Assembly: GCA_003254925.1 (NCBI GenBank)
Contig: QANZ01017207.1
Location: 8,868-72,867, forward strand
DNA from: Chamaecrista fasciculata
Lineage: Eukaryota > Streptophyta > Magnoliopsida > Fabales > Fabaceae
Direction of reading: 5' to 3'
Length of the DNA: 64,000 nucleotides
A program made the position numbers and the translations under genes. How positions within the stretch are numbered: position 1 is the first letter of the stretch; each line of letters opens with the position of its first letter. This document shows positions 43,566 through 55,572 of the stretch, piece by piece. The notes beneath the pieces were generated by a model. That model was not told the DNA's origin. It saw only the letters and a list, made by a program, of their open reading frames with translations, and made no database searches.

Positions 43566-45235
43566 TCTTTTTTCCCCTTCAAATGCAAGTTAAAACTACT
43601 TCGACTTTAGTCAATTGAATGAACTAGGAAAACTGATGAAAGATTTGAGTTTTTGAATTTGTACAAGTAATATTCTAAAAAATTTGTTTGTTATTATTGA
43701 TTACAACAATAATTTATTTTGTGTTTCAATCAATGTAAAATTTAACAATAATTATAAAATTTGACAAAACTAATTTTTTTGTCCCTAAATTTGTACACAT
43801 TTGATAGTTTATTGATGAACTAGGCTCTGGCCGAGGGTCATTACTTGGTTTAGATGAGGCAACTCTGGGTTAACGATTACCTGCAAGTCAATGAACACAC
43901 ATGGGTGGCCCTGCGATTCACCTCCGATGCTAAAGTCAGTAATCTGGGTTGCTCAAGGATACCAATTGAATGAGTATTAGAGCGTACCTGGTCAGTGAAG
44001 AGGTCTTAAATTTTTTACTAGTGGAGAGCAATCTGGCGTGATCCTGCCATTAATGCTCTGATCTTGATTGTGATTCTTAGCTGATCTGATTTTGATCCTT
44101 GGTTCCCACATTATTTCCTTATTAGTGTAAGGCGCCTTAATGGTGATGACCAGTCAAGGCTGGTTGATGGGAGCAGGATCTCGTTGGGTGATTACCCTTA
44201 TTGATTGTGGATCCAGATTGATTCTAGATTGATCCTTGATTGATTCCTGATTGATTATGGAATGTTTCTTTATCGCTTATGGTGCTCTACCCTGCTGGCG
44301 TCCATGCTCCTTGCCTTTCTCGGCACTCTTGGCCTTCTTCTAGTGTTCTCGCCTCTTTGAGGCTCTTGAGGGCCAGTTACATGCTGGGCTTGGGGGAGCC
44401 TTGTCATTTAGGCCTCCTAATTATTGGGCCTATTATCACTAGTCCCAACAAAAGAAGTAAAGCTCTGTCCTCATCAGTGGAGTCTCTTTTGAGAGCGTTC
44501 TCGTTATCCTTTGAATATTGTGGACGTCGTAGGTTGGGCGTTCTTAGGCTGTGACCTCAACTTGGAAAGTGGTGGCGCTTATAAATTCCTGGGTCATGAC
44601 GCCCTAGGATTTGGTGCTACCAAACCCTGTCGCTTCAGTTTCTCTACTGACGTCACACGTCTCTTCGCCTTCTGCACGTCTGCGCATCGTGGCCATGTGT
44701 CAGCTTGTGGTTGGCTGCTGCTCCTACAATGATGGTGTTACGGAGATCGAGGGGGGCACATGCAACTTTTTCGATTTTCAAAATTCCTTTTTATAAAACC
44801 GCCACCTTTCCTTCTTCCTCCTCAGTTCATTTCCTCTACTTTCTCTCTCTCCCCTCAACTTTCTCCATTTCTCTCTGTTTGTCGTCCTCTTCGAGCACCT
44901 TCATTGCTGTGATTTTTGTGGTTGCTTCTGAAACTTTTCTCAGGCATTATCAGGCTTTTACTCCAGGTAAGCTTTTTAGTGTCGTTTTCCTATTTTGGTT
45001 GATGCTTTCTGCGTTTTGGTTGAGTTTTTACTCATTGTGTTCTTTGCGTTCTTCGTTGTTCTTCGCGTTCTTCGTGATCTTCGTGGAACTTCAAAGTTTT
45101 CCTTGCTAGGACTTCACCTTGCTGCTAGCATTATGGATTTCGAACCACGTAAGTATCTCGATCCTTCTACCCCTTCCTCTTCTTCTTCTGAGTTTGGGTC
45201 TGGATTTCGTGATCAACTGCAACTGCTTGCCATTA
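43566..45235. other. Transposon-like region with a promoter-like segment
   Basis: From about 43,830 the composition is less AT-rich, in a style seen in LTRs or leaders of large plant transposons. TTTTATAAAACCGCC at about 44,791-44,805 looks like a TATA box and is followed by a C/T-rich leader and GTAAGC (44,968), a possible 5' splice site. ORFs to 45,345 on the plus strand show no recognisable domain. No LTR pair or TIR was found. Confidence 0.4.
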
Positions 45236-45239
45236 TCTT

Positions 45240-45420
45240 TCCAAATTGGAACCTCAGCACCACCAACATCCTCTGGACTAGGATTAGGGCACGGTCGAGG
45301 TTTTTGGAGATGTTGGCGACAATCCGGCGAACAGGTGGGTCGTAGAGGGAGGGAGTGGTGGAGGCGAGGCGGACGGTGGTCTTTAAGATATCCAAAACAC
45401 CCCATCGTTGGAGTTTCGAT
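45240..45420 (-). pseudogene. Fragment resembling an armadillo-repeat-only (ARO-like) protein
   Basis: The minus strand encodes a ~45-residue stretch with LKTTVRLASTTPSLYDPPV and RRIVANISKNLDRALILV. This resembles the N-terminal helical region of plant armadillo-repeat-only proteins and their relatives (LYDRP-RRI---LDKAL pattern). It is flanked on both sides by unrelated sequence, and no armadillo repeats follow. It therefore looks like a captured or stranded gene piece lying antisense to the promoter-like segment. Family assignment is from memory of the pattern and needs a search. Confidence 0.55.
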
Positions 45421-45459
45421 CTTCGGCTTTGGTTAACTGTCATTGAAGGATTCTGCTAA

Positions 45460-47030
45460 ATTGTGAGTGTCACGCTCAGAGGTCAAACCCCTTTTAATTC
45501 TTCTATTTTTTTTGGTCTCTACTTTTGGGGGCTTCTTCTAATAGTGATTTGAAGATGACATTTGTATGTGAAAATCTTGGGTGTTTATTATTTTCAGCTT
45601 GTTTCTCGGGAAAATTTTAACTTTCTATTTTTGGCTGTCATATTTCAAGCTTCATTCAACTTAAGTAGTAATAACAGATTTAGGAGCGAGATTATCAGTC
45701 TTCTTTTTCCTGCTTACTTCTCAATACTCGTTGATTTTGATCCGCGTTTGAACCGTGTTAGGGTTTTTTTTGTGTGCATAACTCAGACATACTCCTTTGA
45801 TTTTGATAATGTTTGATCACTCAGTAATATGAAGAAATTTGGTAATTTGTGGGTCTGAAGAAATTTGGGGGTTTTGATGTGTTTGTAATGTACTTGAATG
45901 TAATTTGTGGGGTAATTTGTGGGGCTTGTTTTTGAAAAAAACTTGTGAGGCTTGATTTTGGAAAAATTTGGGAGTTTTGATTTGTTTGTAGTGTATTTGA
46001 ATGAAAATTTCAGCTTTTGGTGGCGATTTTTGATAAATCATAGATGCTCATTTGTCTTTTGAGGTTCTAAGGACTATTTTGATAAAGATCATAAACTTTT
46101 GGGATTAAAGTGTAATTAAATTAGGATGTATTCAAAAGAAATCTTAACGGAAATAAAGCACAGGGGACCAAATCGCTAACGGAGCAAACCACGGGGCACC
46201 AAATTGCAAAAATTTTTCTTTCAGGGTACCAAAGTGGGATCGCCCCTAACCACAGGGTACCAAACTGCAATTTACCCTAAAAATTAATAGTTAGAATCTA
46301 AAAATAATATATTAGCTAAGATTTCCGTCAAATTTTGAACGAAAATATACCTTAGGACCCTTTTTGTTAACGGAATAAACCACAGGGACCCTATTTAACA
46401 CTTTTTAAACCACAACGACCCTAATATTATAGTCCTTATAGTTTTACTGAATTTGTAACTCAATTTTTTTTTGCCGGAGTCTATGCATTTTTATTTGATG
46501 TAACTCAATTTTTATATTTTTTAGAAAAATTATAAGACAATCTTTAACCTCTCACACTATTAAAACTCTAATAACTTAATTTTTATTTGGCATTTGAATG
46601 CATTTAGGTGGTAGAAAAAAAATTATTCTAATTTAGTAACAATGGCCAGGCTCACAAAAACTACAATGAAGTTATCCAATTTTTGAAATCGTACCATATA
46701 CCATTTTCTCCTCTGGGGAAACCATTCCCATATGACAGAAGCGAGGTCATCTCCGGCAAGGTTTTGCCAAAGAAGAAAATCTCATGAGATTAGGGATGAT
46801 CGAAATACCTATACTCAATAGGGACTCGCAACTTTTACCCTATGGATCGGAGTATGGGTCCAAGTCTAGATATAGTGGTATCCTACCCCTACCTTACCCA
46901 TATATATATATATATAATAATTTAAAACTTTATTTATTGAGAAAATATTAAATTATAAAGATAAAATGTCAAATCGTTCATACATATTAGTGTATAAAAT
47001 GTTGTATACTTTGCAACTTATTGTAAATTT
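45460..47030. repeat. Spacer with GGTACC-type foldback half at 46,090-46,440
   Basis: Within AT-rich DNA, 46,150-46,280 carries repeated phrases (GGGTACCAAA, CAATTTACCCTAAAA) like one arm of the palindrome at 55,573-56,000, but no opposite arm is seen. A weak ~100-bp direct repeat with GGTAATTTGTGGG lies at 45,838-46,010. Confidence 0.45.
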
Positions 47031-47034
47031 GTAA

Positions 47035-47533
47035 TAGTATAATCACCTGTGTATCGCATGGGTCAATCATTGTGAAATAACAAAGTAATAAAATTTTTTT
47101 ACACAAACCCAATGTTCGGAGCCTACTATCACCGCTACATTTCAAGATGCAACTACGGTATTTTTCAGTTTATCTCCAGACACGCATCAGAACTATTGAC
47201 AACTACAAAAACTCATACTCGCCGCATTGATTAATTTTTTTTAAATAGCATTGTCATTGTCAACTGATGAATTTATTAATTTTAATTTCTTTTACTTCAA
47301 AAGGTATTAGATGAAGAATCATTATTCAAAATTGGTATTGAAGTCTTATTATCAAGCAACTAACTAAAGCACAAGCTGAAAACTATTTCCCAGGGGCCTA
47401 AGCTAGAAATCGTTATGTTCATCATTATGTCATCAAACTCCTATACTCTTAATTCTGAATTCAGACTATGAAGCAACCCCTAAAGTAGAAGCTAAAAATC
47501 AAACTCTCGTGCATCGCACTGGTCATAAACTAG
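47035..47533 (+). mobile_element. Probable Helitron remnant
   Basis: At the right, GTGCATCGCAC, short spacer, CTAG (47,530-47,533) and T is a Helitron 3' end on the plus strand. At the left, AATCACCTGTGTATCGCATG resembles the inverse of such an end on the minus strand. No helicase. Whether this is one element or two decayed ones is unclear. Confidence 0.45.
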
Positions 47534-48082
47534 TTTTGATAATTTTAAAAAACTTTGTTAATTGAGTATTTGAGTGTTTATCCTTCTTCTGTTTTTTGGT
47601 GCAAGATTCAAGGTTCTCGAAATCTAATTTAAATCTTAAAATCATATAATTTTACTTGATTTTATTAGAATTTGACTCAATTTCATCATTTTATGATTTT
47701 ACAACCAAGTTAGCTAGATTTAAGTAAAATCGTAATTTTACCAATTTTACAATTTAACTCCTAATTTGAACAACCACAATTATTATCATGAAATATAAAA
47801 CAAGTACAGAAGATGTAAATAAATAAAAGTTGTTTGATTAAAAACCTCAGCTATATATATATAGCTTATCCAAGGGAGACAAAGTGGTTGGCGATGAAAG
47901 GGAAGACGTGCAATGAGATATAATATGAATGATGAATGGACAGTCCACTTAGGCCACTCACTGATTCAGTGATTTATTTGTTGGCTTCGTTGGCTATTCC
48001 ACCAGACAGACCAAGATGGACAAGACATATGCATTTCAATATTTTACAATTTAAACAAACACAAGGAACATATACCTTATAC

Positions 48083-48595
48083 CAAGGTTATTAAAACCGG
48101 ACCGGTCATTGAACCGGCTGAAGTAACGGTTCAAGGTTCAATGGTTCAACCGGGGTCGGACCGTTAATAATTAAATAAATAAAAAATAATATATTTAGTT
48201 TAATATAATAAAAATATATAATAAACTCTTTAAATTTAAGCTGGATTGAGTAAGAAAGTGATTAATTAGGAGGATTAAAAATCAAATTTTGAAGTAAAAA
48301 GTAAAAACTATTAAATAACGTATTATTTTGAGTCTAAACATAATAAGAAACAAATTTCTTTAAAATAACATCATTTTAATCAAGAAAAAATAAAAAAAGT
48401 AGAAAAAAAAAACTGAACCGGTTCAACCTCAAAACCGGCCGGTTCAAGGCGGTTTTCCCGGTTTTTGACCGGTTCAGATGATTCTTGACCGGTTCTCAGT
48501 CTGTCCGATTTTTTGCTCAACTCAGACCGGACCACTGGCCGGTTCGCGGTTCAACCGGTCCGACCGGCCGATCCGGTCCGGTTTTTATAACAGAG
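48083..48595. mobile_element. hAT-type MITE, 513 bp
   Basis: Inverted ends (AAGGTTATTAAAACCGGACC on the left, GGTCCGGTTTTTATAACAGA on the right) sit inside a perfect 8-bp duplication CCTTATAC (48,075-48,082 and 48,596-48,603). The interior repeats ACCGGTTC-type words. No transposase; the short ORF at 48,485-48,691 crosses the right edge and is not a gene. Confidence 0.88.
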
Positions 48596-48974
48596 CCTTA
48601 TACACTTCCATTGTGGATGGTAAGGAGTGTTCTAGAGAAATTGCGAGAAAACTCTAGATTTCAAGAGTTAAATAACATAGACTTGTATTAAGACGTATGA
48701 ATGCTCAGTGTTTCTTTGTATTGAGGTCCTTCTTAAAGTTTTGAAAGTGAATTACTATGATCTTTTAAAAACAAGCAAGCTCTTTAAGATTGACCAATAC
48801 CATGATCTGAACATGAGAGACTAGCTACTTGTCAATTTTTTGTTGGCTACTGATCGACTCTATTTATTTATTTTTTTTGGCCAATACTGATCTTGTTTAT
48901 TAGTACTTTTAGTAATATCAATTCCGATGTAATTAGCTTACTTCAAAACTTCTAAGAATGTATAATTTTAGTTT

Positions 48975-49450
48975 GGCTAAAGTAAAATTTTAGTCCCTTA
49001 TCCATTGGTCAGGTTGCAAATTAGTCCATTATTTTTTTCTTTATATATATATTGTCTCACATTTTTGTAAAAAATTGCACCGTTAGTCTCACTCTCATTT
49101 TTGTTTCTCTTCCTCCGTTAACGTTGATGTGGTATGTTGATATGAAATGCTGATGTGGTGAGCTGAATGCTAAAGTGCAATTCTGGTTCTTTATCTTTAT
49201 GGTAATTACTTGCGACTTTGATCCTATATCTTTATATTTTTTGTGATTTTGGCCCTCGAAATTAGCTTTTTCTCTCCTCCAAATCAGTTGTCTACGTCAC
49301 ACTTAATAGGGATCAGATGATGGACAGAATTTAGGGTGGGACTAACGATGGAACCTTTTACAAAGATATAAGACCAAATCTACAACAAAAAAAGACCTGA
49401 TTTATAACCTGACCAAAAGATAATTAAAAAACTAAAATTTACACTTTGAC
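48975..49450. mobile_element. Foldback element
   Basis: Left arm GGCTAAAGTAAAATTTTAG and right arm CTAAAATTTACACTTTGACC are inverted. The interior has repeated GTCTCA/GGTCAGGTTGC phrases like 29,366-30,050. Confidence 0.6.
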
Positions 49451-49683
49451 CTTTTAATTTTGACTTTAATTATGTTGAACTAAGATATATAGAAATAAAT
49501 TAAGAACAATAATTTTTCAAAAATGGAAATAGTGTTATATATATATATATATATATATCTTTTTAGAACCACAAAAGAAATTTATTCTAAAGCATAATAT
49601 CTATGCCTGATCCCTAAAGTGAGTTGTACAACTTAAGCTTAGGGGTATCTACCTCTTCATTTTTCCCCCTCTTATATATAAGA

Positions 49684-50558
49684 AAAGTTCAAAATTCTAT
49701 TTCGGTCCCTAATATTTACTCCAAAATTTTGTTTTGGTTCCTAATATTTTTTAATTTCATTTTGGTCCTTAATATTCCACAACAATTCCATTTTGATCCC
49801 TATTAATCCCTATTATTTCCTATTATATAGGTTCAACGAATATGGTCCCTAACTATTAAATATTGTTATATCTCTTACGTTTTAAATTTGAATGCAATGA
49901 AATCGAAGCTATGAGTTGTTCTTGATGAATTATATTGTTTCTTTTTTCAATTAGGGTCATCAATAAACAATGTTAAATTGGGTTCGAAAGTAGTTTTCTC
50001 ATTTCATGAAATTGGTCACTTATCTCTCTTGTTTCAAATTTAAATACAACGAAATGAAAGTTGGGTTATTCTTTATGATTTTTTTTCTTTGTCTAGTTGA
50101 AGATATCGACAAACAAGATCGAATAGTACTTTAAAAGTGGGTTTGGTAAAACATCAATTCCAAATTTAGGAGTACTATTTGCCTCATTTGTTGATGGCTC
50201 CATCTAGATAGACCCATAGCTTTAATTTATTTGCATTCGGATTTGAAACAAGATAAATATGACCAACTTTATGAAACGAGATACATACTTTCAAGCCTAA
50301 TTTCGATTTCAATTTAACCTTGTTTGTCAACGACCTTAGGTGGAAAAAGAAATAACTTATCAAGAGCAACCCATAAGTCCATAACTTCAATTTTGTTGCA
50401 TTTGAACTTGAAACGAGAGATATATGATCATATTCAATAGTTAGGGACCAATATGGAATTATTGGGAAACATTAAGGACCAAAATGAAATAAAAAACATT
50501 AGGGACCAAATTAAAATAAAATTTGAGGTAAACATTAGAGACCAAAAAGAGGTTTTGA
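49684..50558. mobile_element. Foldback element related to the 15,234 family
   Basis: Left arm has CTATTTCGGTCCCTAATATTT, right arm the complementary AACATTAGAGACCAAAAAG, ending TTTTGACC. The interior contains the same degenerate TCTCTYGTTTCAAATTYAAAT phrases as 15,234-15,892 and 27,526-28,064. Target duplication not resolved. Confidence 0.6.
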
Positions 50559-51663
50559 CCATAACAAATTTAACTTGCTATATATATATATATGAAAAAT
50601 AAAATAAAATAAAATCTAATTGATAAGAAATGTAAAAGAAAACGCTCAAATTAAAGTCATAGTGAATCTTGCTTCAAAGGCCTTCTACTTTTTGGAGAAT
50701 AAAGTGACTTTTCCATTGATGGGTTTTGTCACAGAATAATTTACTTGAGTAGTCAGTATAACAAGACATATATAATAATAAACACATATATTCCATATAT
50801 ATATATATATATATATATCATCAAGGAGGTACTTGAGTGTGACTTTGGTTTCTCTAAATTCAACCCGATGTGATTTGCCAAAAACATGGACTCTTGTTAG
50901 AAATGTAATGTATGGAGTCTCACATTGAATGAAGAAATTGTTGAATGTAAGACACTTAACACTTTGAGCTCTTTAATTAGAATTGGAGTATGGTTCTCTT
51001 AATTAAATACTTATACTCATTATAACGATGCTTTCATTGAGAGGTTGATGACCGAATTGGAGAGAGCTACTTGTAAAAGGAACAACAACTATTATTGAAA
51101 ATGCAATATAACGAGTTTTACATCAAAGAAGTTACTGGGTATAAAATATCTTATAAATTTTGGACTTTCCAACCTCAAATAATTAATTTTTGGGATATGA
51201 TTTTCCTAATGAAAATTTATACTTATTATCATATCATATATATCATATATATATATATATATATATAACATTGATCTTCGATGTTTATTCTGGCCTGCCT
51301 CTTTCATCCACTCTTATTAATATGTATATGATATATCTATATCAAACAATGCTTCATAAAAAAGAGTTGGCAAAATCCCATTGTTAAATATGATTACAAT
51401 TTTTTAAATGATGACCATTAACTATAACATGATAAACTTTTATTAAATATAAAATAATATACTATAAGTTTGTCAAATTTACTATTTTATTCATACTTCT
51501 AAATTTTGTAAAAATCAATATAATTTTATAAGTGTATTTGATATGTATAATTAATTATGTTATAATCAATTTACTAAATTTTAACAAGACGTTATATATT
51601 TTATATTCAATATACATTAATTTATTGTATTTTTCTATAAAAAGAAATTATTGTATTTTAGAC
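50559..51663. other. Spacer with long TA microsatellites
   Basis: TA runs at about 50,580, 50,799 and 51,236. No gene or element recognised. Confidence 0.5.
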
Positions 51664-52195
51664 TAGAGCCGTCAAAACGAGCCGAACCCGGTGGGTTGAC
51701 TCATTTAACTCGCCAAATTGGCGAGCCGGGTTGAAAAAATTCGACTCGCTAAAAATTATAACTCGAGTGGATAGACTCACTTAACTCGTTGCTCGTGGTG
51801 AGCTAACTCAAGTGAGCTAGCGAGTTGATGAGCCAACACACCTTACTTAAAATTATATATATAAATATAATTTTAGATGTAATGACTAGTGATTAGTATT
51901 GAATAGTTAAAAATATTGAATATTCTTTATTATAATATTTATATTGGTATAGTTTACTTTAATTTTCATGAATTTTATTAAGAAGGTTAATAAAAAATAT
52001 TTTTTATTTAAAAAATAGGAAAAAATGGAAAAAAAATTGAAAAAAAAAAAGATATTTTAATGACTGGTGGGTTAAGTGGGCTAACTCGGCTCACCAAGTT
52101 GGCGAAGCGGGTTGGCAAAACCTAGCTCGCCTAGAATTTCTGACTCATGACAAACCAACTGAAGTGAATCGGGCTGACTCGTTTTGACAGCCTTA
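51664..52195. mobile_element. hAT-type MITE, about 530 bp
   Basis: Ends TAGAGCCGTCAAAACGAG and CTGACTCGTTTTGACAGCC are inverted. Flanks ATTTTAGA/ATTTTAAT agree at six of eight bases, a worn 8-bp duplication. The interior is rich in GGCGAGCCGGGTTG-like words. Confidence 0.75.
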
Positions 52196-52920
52196 ATTTT
52201 AATAAAGTTCAATCAATGATATTATCACTCTTTTGATAGTTTCTGATAAATGATCCCTAATATCTTAGCAAGTGGTTATAACTACCACAAGTATCGATCT
52301 CCTCATGTCTTTTTCCTATTTATGATTTAATATATAAGGGCTTGATTCTCATATTTTAAGGTATTGCTCTCATTCTTGTTCATTTTGACTCTCCTTTTCT
52401 TTCTGAAACATCTATTGGCTTAGGTATATATCGAAGTGATTGACAAAAATTCAATCCTCATAGTGCCTTTTATGCAGGTTCATCAATAACCGATAGCTGG
52501 AGTCCTTTTGCTAGACAGCATCATCATTAGTTTCTATTTGTTATTAATTACAAAACTTGAATTGTATTTTCTTAAAGAAGTTAACTAAATATCTCCACGT
52601 CTCCAAATTATAGCTCTCCAACAATAATGATATTGTTAGGAGCTTGGAGATTCATATATCTAATAATTTCGATTATCTTTTCATCATTACGTAGAAGATT
52701 AGCTGTTTGTATTGAAGTTTCATGTGTAGTATGAATATATTCTACAAATAATAACACTAGCAAGACATACCAATTTATTATATATTGCATGTATGAACAA
52801 ACCGTTAAAGACATGTTTAATTGACAGATACCCTTTCTCTCTGATCTTTAATCAAACACTAAATCATAGATAATAGAAAACAACGTACATGACTCTAACT
52901 TAAAAATTAAGAAGAGTTTG
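52196..52920. other. Spacer, nothing recognised
   Basis: AT-rich. The minus-strand ORF at 52,608-52,814 has no known domain. Confidence 0.45.
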
Positions 52921-53878
52921 CACTTCTTCCCCTCTAAGAGATTTGCGATCTACATGCACGCTTGGAAGGCGCAGAGGTGGTCAGCGGGGTCTTTGGTTCC
53001 ATCGTACTGAGGTAGCTTCATCGGCATCTTAAACCCCATGGACAGTTCATCCTACTAGATGTGAGGGGCGTAGATGCCCGTGTTCGGTGTCGGCGTGGTC
53101 CTTGGCTGTAGCTGTGCCGCTAGCGCCAAAGTCCCAGCACCCGAAGCGTCAGGTGCCAGACGTCTAGCCAGCAAATTCCAAAGTTCCGGAGGAACATTTC
53201 ACTGTTGAAAAGTTGAGGTAGGCAAACCTTGTGGCAGGATTGGGGTAGTCTAATCACTCGTTGTTTCATTATCTGCTTCGAGGTTGTCAGGTTCATCCTC
53301 GTGTATGAAGACTGCTTCTTCCTGGCACTGTGTCGTTGGAGCGCTATTTTCTAGGGTGGCAGTCAGATCTTCAGGCTGAAGCTCCGCCCGTCCATTCGTT
53401 GGGGTTCACTTCACCAGCTGGTTGAACCTCCTAACCATGAACTGATCGACTTGTACTCCCATATCGCGACAGAGGGAAGCCATCTCTATCCTGTGAGTTG
53501 CTTTCAGATCCTGAAGTTCTGCCAGGATGAGGTCGCGCACACCCCTCACATATGCGGTGGACGATAGCGGCGCGTTATCGTCCATTGCGGGGTTGATGCG
53601 TTCGGATGTGGTAGCAGGAGTTTCTGGAGTTATTGGCGACGGGATAGGCCTGACTGTTGGTGGGGGGTTGTTTCTTCTTGAGGCTGGACCATCTGAGTTT
53701 CGGTTGGCGCATCTGCAGGCGCTAGCGTGGCGCTAACCGCTAGAGGCATGGTAGATGGTCGTGGATCGGTGACGACCTAGTTTGCACCGTCCCGGTCAGC
53801 TTGTTGTTCCTATGAGGGCTGGTTCTCACTGCCTCGATTCGTATCCGAGAACTTCGATGCCCGTTGCCTTAAGTTCAT
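52921..53878 (-). pseudogene. Gypsy gag, several stops
   Basis: Starts at 53,878 with MNLRQRASKFSDTNRGSE. Further on LAELQDLKATHRIEMASL and a coiled segment occur in another frame. From about 53,040 the text GFKMPMKLPQYDGTKDPADH followed by LCAFQACM matches the Gag capsid start (YDGT-DP-DHL pattern), then a stop and IANLLEGKKCKLF. Frames change at least twice, with internal stops. The similarity stops at about 52,920, so most of Gag and all of Pol are gone. Confidence 0.7.
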
Positions 53879-54205
53879 ATGGTTGCGAAAAACAAGTTCG
53901 GGTTAGTTCGCAGTTTATATGACTTGCTCATTGAGCCGTACAAAGGTCTCTTCGAGTCAACATCGTAGGATCTTAAGTTCACAGAAACAGGGAAGAGAAG
54001 GTAGATAAAAACAGAGGAAACTATGTGTGCAGAAGGGAAAGTACAACGGGTTTTCGTGAGGGAGAAACCCTTGTGTAGGGTAGAAGATGAGTTCTTGTCA
54101 AACTCACCTCCATATGGAGAAGTGTGAATGTGTGTGTCTTAACGACAACTAAGTAGATTGGGGAGAGATAACCAGAGTTGTCTGATCTCTCCCCACAGAC
54201 GGTGC

Positions 54206-55094
54206 GAGTGAAAACTATAAAGTTGGATTAGGGGAAATCTAACCTTAAGTTCACAAATAAAGAGGTTCCGGAGAGATTTGATGACGACGAAACCTGCAAA
54301 ACGAGAAAGCACAAGGGGTTCCCTATGTTTCTTCTCCGATGCTTGAGTCAGATAGTAGTGATGAAGTTAGGGTTTTTTTAGAGCAGAAGTTGCGTACCTC
54401 TTTATGAAATGTATGGGAGTATTTATACCTCCAGTCTTTTTTCCTAAGCTAGTATGAGGTTTGAGTAAGGAGGTGAGGAGTGCATGGGATGTCGGTTCTA
54501 GCACGTGGCCTAGAGGTCACATCCGATGTGTCAGGGTTTGACGGCTGACATCTGGATTGCCAGGTGGAGACTTTCTTTATTTTACGGGAGTGGGTGATAG
54601 TGCTACACGCTTCCTATTTTGTCTCTTTGGGCGCGGGGCCTCTTGGTCATTTCATATGCGTGCTTTTGCTGGAAAGTACACTGTGGTCAGCACAGTTTTG
54701 TCTTGTCTTCGCATTAAATGCTAGGATCATTGCATTTAATGCTTGATGATGGCGTTGCTCGCTCTGATGGGCTTTTATGGGCGTGGGGTGTTTCCTTGTA
54801 TTCGCCTTTTATCCTCTATTTATTTAAAGGGTGTATATCACTTGTCCCTCCTAAAAGGTAGGGTCAGCGCCATGGGCACTGGCGTTGTGAATATTCTCTT
54901 GACCTTTCGCAAAGGGTGTATATCACTTGTCCCTTCTAAAAGGCAGGGTCAACGCCATGGGCGCTAGCGTTGTGAATATTGTCTTTGCCTTCCTCAAAGG
55001 GTGTATATCACTTGTCCCTCCTAAAAGGCAAGGTCGACGCCATGGGCGTTGGCATTGTGAATATTCTCTTTGCCTTCCGCAAAGGTGTATATCA
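54206..55094 (-). repeat. LTR-like segment with 85-bp tandem repeats at its start
   Basis: Minus-strand TATAAATACTCCCATAC (plus 54,411-54,427) is a promoter-like TATA. The upstream end (plus 54,826-55,094) consists of three 85-bp units starting at 54,826, 54,911 and 54,996 plus a 14-bp stub at 55,081. Each unit opens AAAGG(G)TGTATATCA, so the presumed LTR end TGATATACACC is repeated with every unit. Confidence 0.6.
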
Positions 55095-55201
55095 AAGTCT
55101 TTAACATCATTTTGCTTATAATTTGGGTTCGAGAATTCATTAATTTATTACTAAATAATGATTAGTCATGTATATAGCTATGAAGCATGAACACTTCATT
55201 T

Positions 55202-55400
55202 TTTTTGTTACAAAAAAGTTTAGGTGAGTTACCTCGGGGGCTCACCAAGGCTAGGGCATGCCTCTAGGCTTTATGAGTGCTTACAGAGGTACTTACATAT
55301 CGCCTACCAACAAGACCCTCATCACATCGGCAGCGGGATTCGAACTCACGACCTTATGGGTTATGAATTGACTCCTTACCAACTGGGTCAACCTATGTTA
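55202..55400 (-). mobile_element. tRNA-derived SINE
   Basis: On the minus strand: box A-like TGACCCAGTTGGTAAGGAG, box B GTCGTGAGTTCGAATCC, then unique body and a T-rich tail ending TTTTTTGTAAC. A 17-bp duplication, GCATGAACACTTCATTT (55,185-55,201) and GCATGGACACTTTATTT (55,401-55,417), has two mismatches. No intact tRNA. Confidence 0.85.
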
Positions 55401-55572
55401 GCATGGACACTTTATTTTGAGGAGATGTCACTGTGTCAGATACGTATTCGTGTTCAACACTCATATGACATATATTTACAAGTTTCAAAAAATAAAATCA
55501 TTTTTTTTACTTTAACATGACAAAAAATAATAATACATATGACATATATTATAAGTAGATATTATATTTTTG

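Larger units (their letters stand above)
52921..55094 (-). mobile_element. Ty3/gypsy retrotransposon 5' portion (LTR, leader, gag)
   Basis: In minus orientation: an LTR-like segment (about 54,206-55,094), then the leader signature CACCGTCTGTGGGGAG (plus 54,189-54,204) that follows the primer site in many plant gypsy elements, then a leader and a broken gag. Nothing of pol remains, and no second LTR is found. Confidence 0.65.

Noticed and set aside
44279..45436. Possible plus-strand gene with leader and intron
   Set aside because: TATA-like and splice-like signals exist, but the ORFs have no recognisable domain and one overlaps an antisense host-gene fragment; called a transposon-like region instead.
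51190..51387. ORF over TA microsatellite
   Set aside because: Codes mostly for an Ile/Tyr repeat from the TA run; not a gene.
55320..55400. tRNA gene
   Set aside because: Only box A and B similarity without a foldable cloverleaf; it is the head of a SINE with a target duplication.
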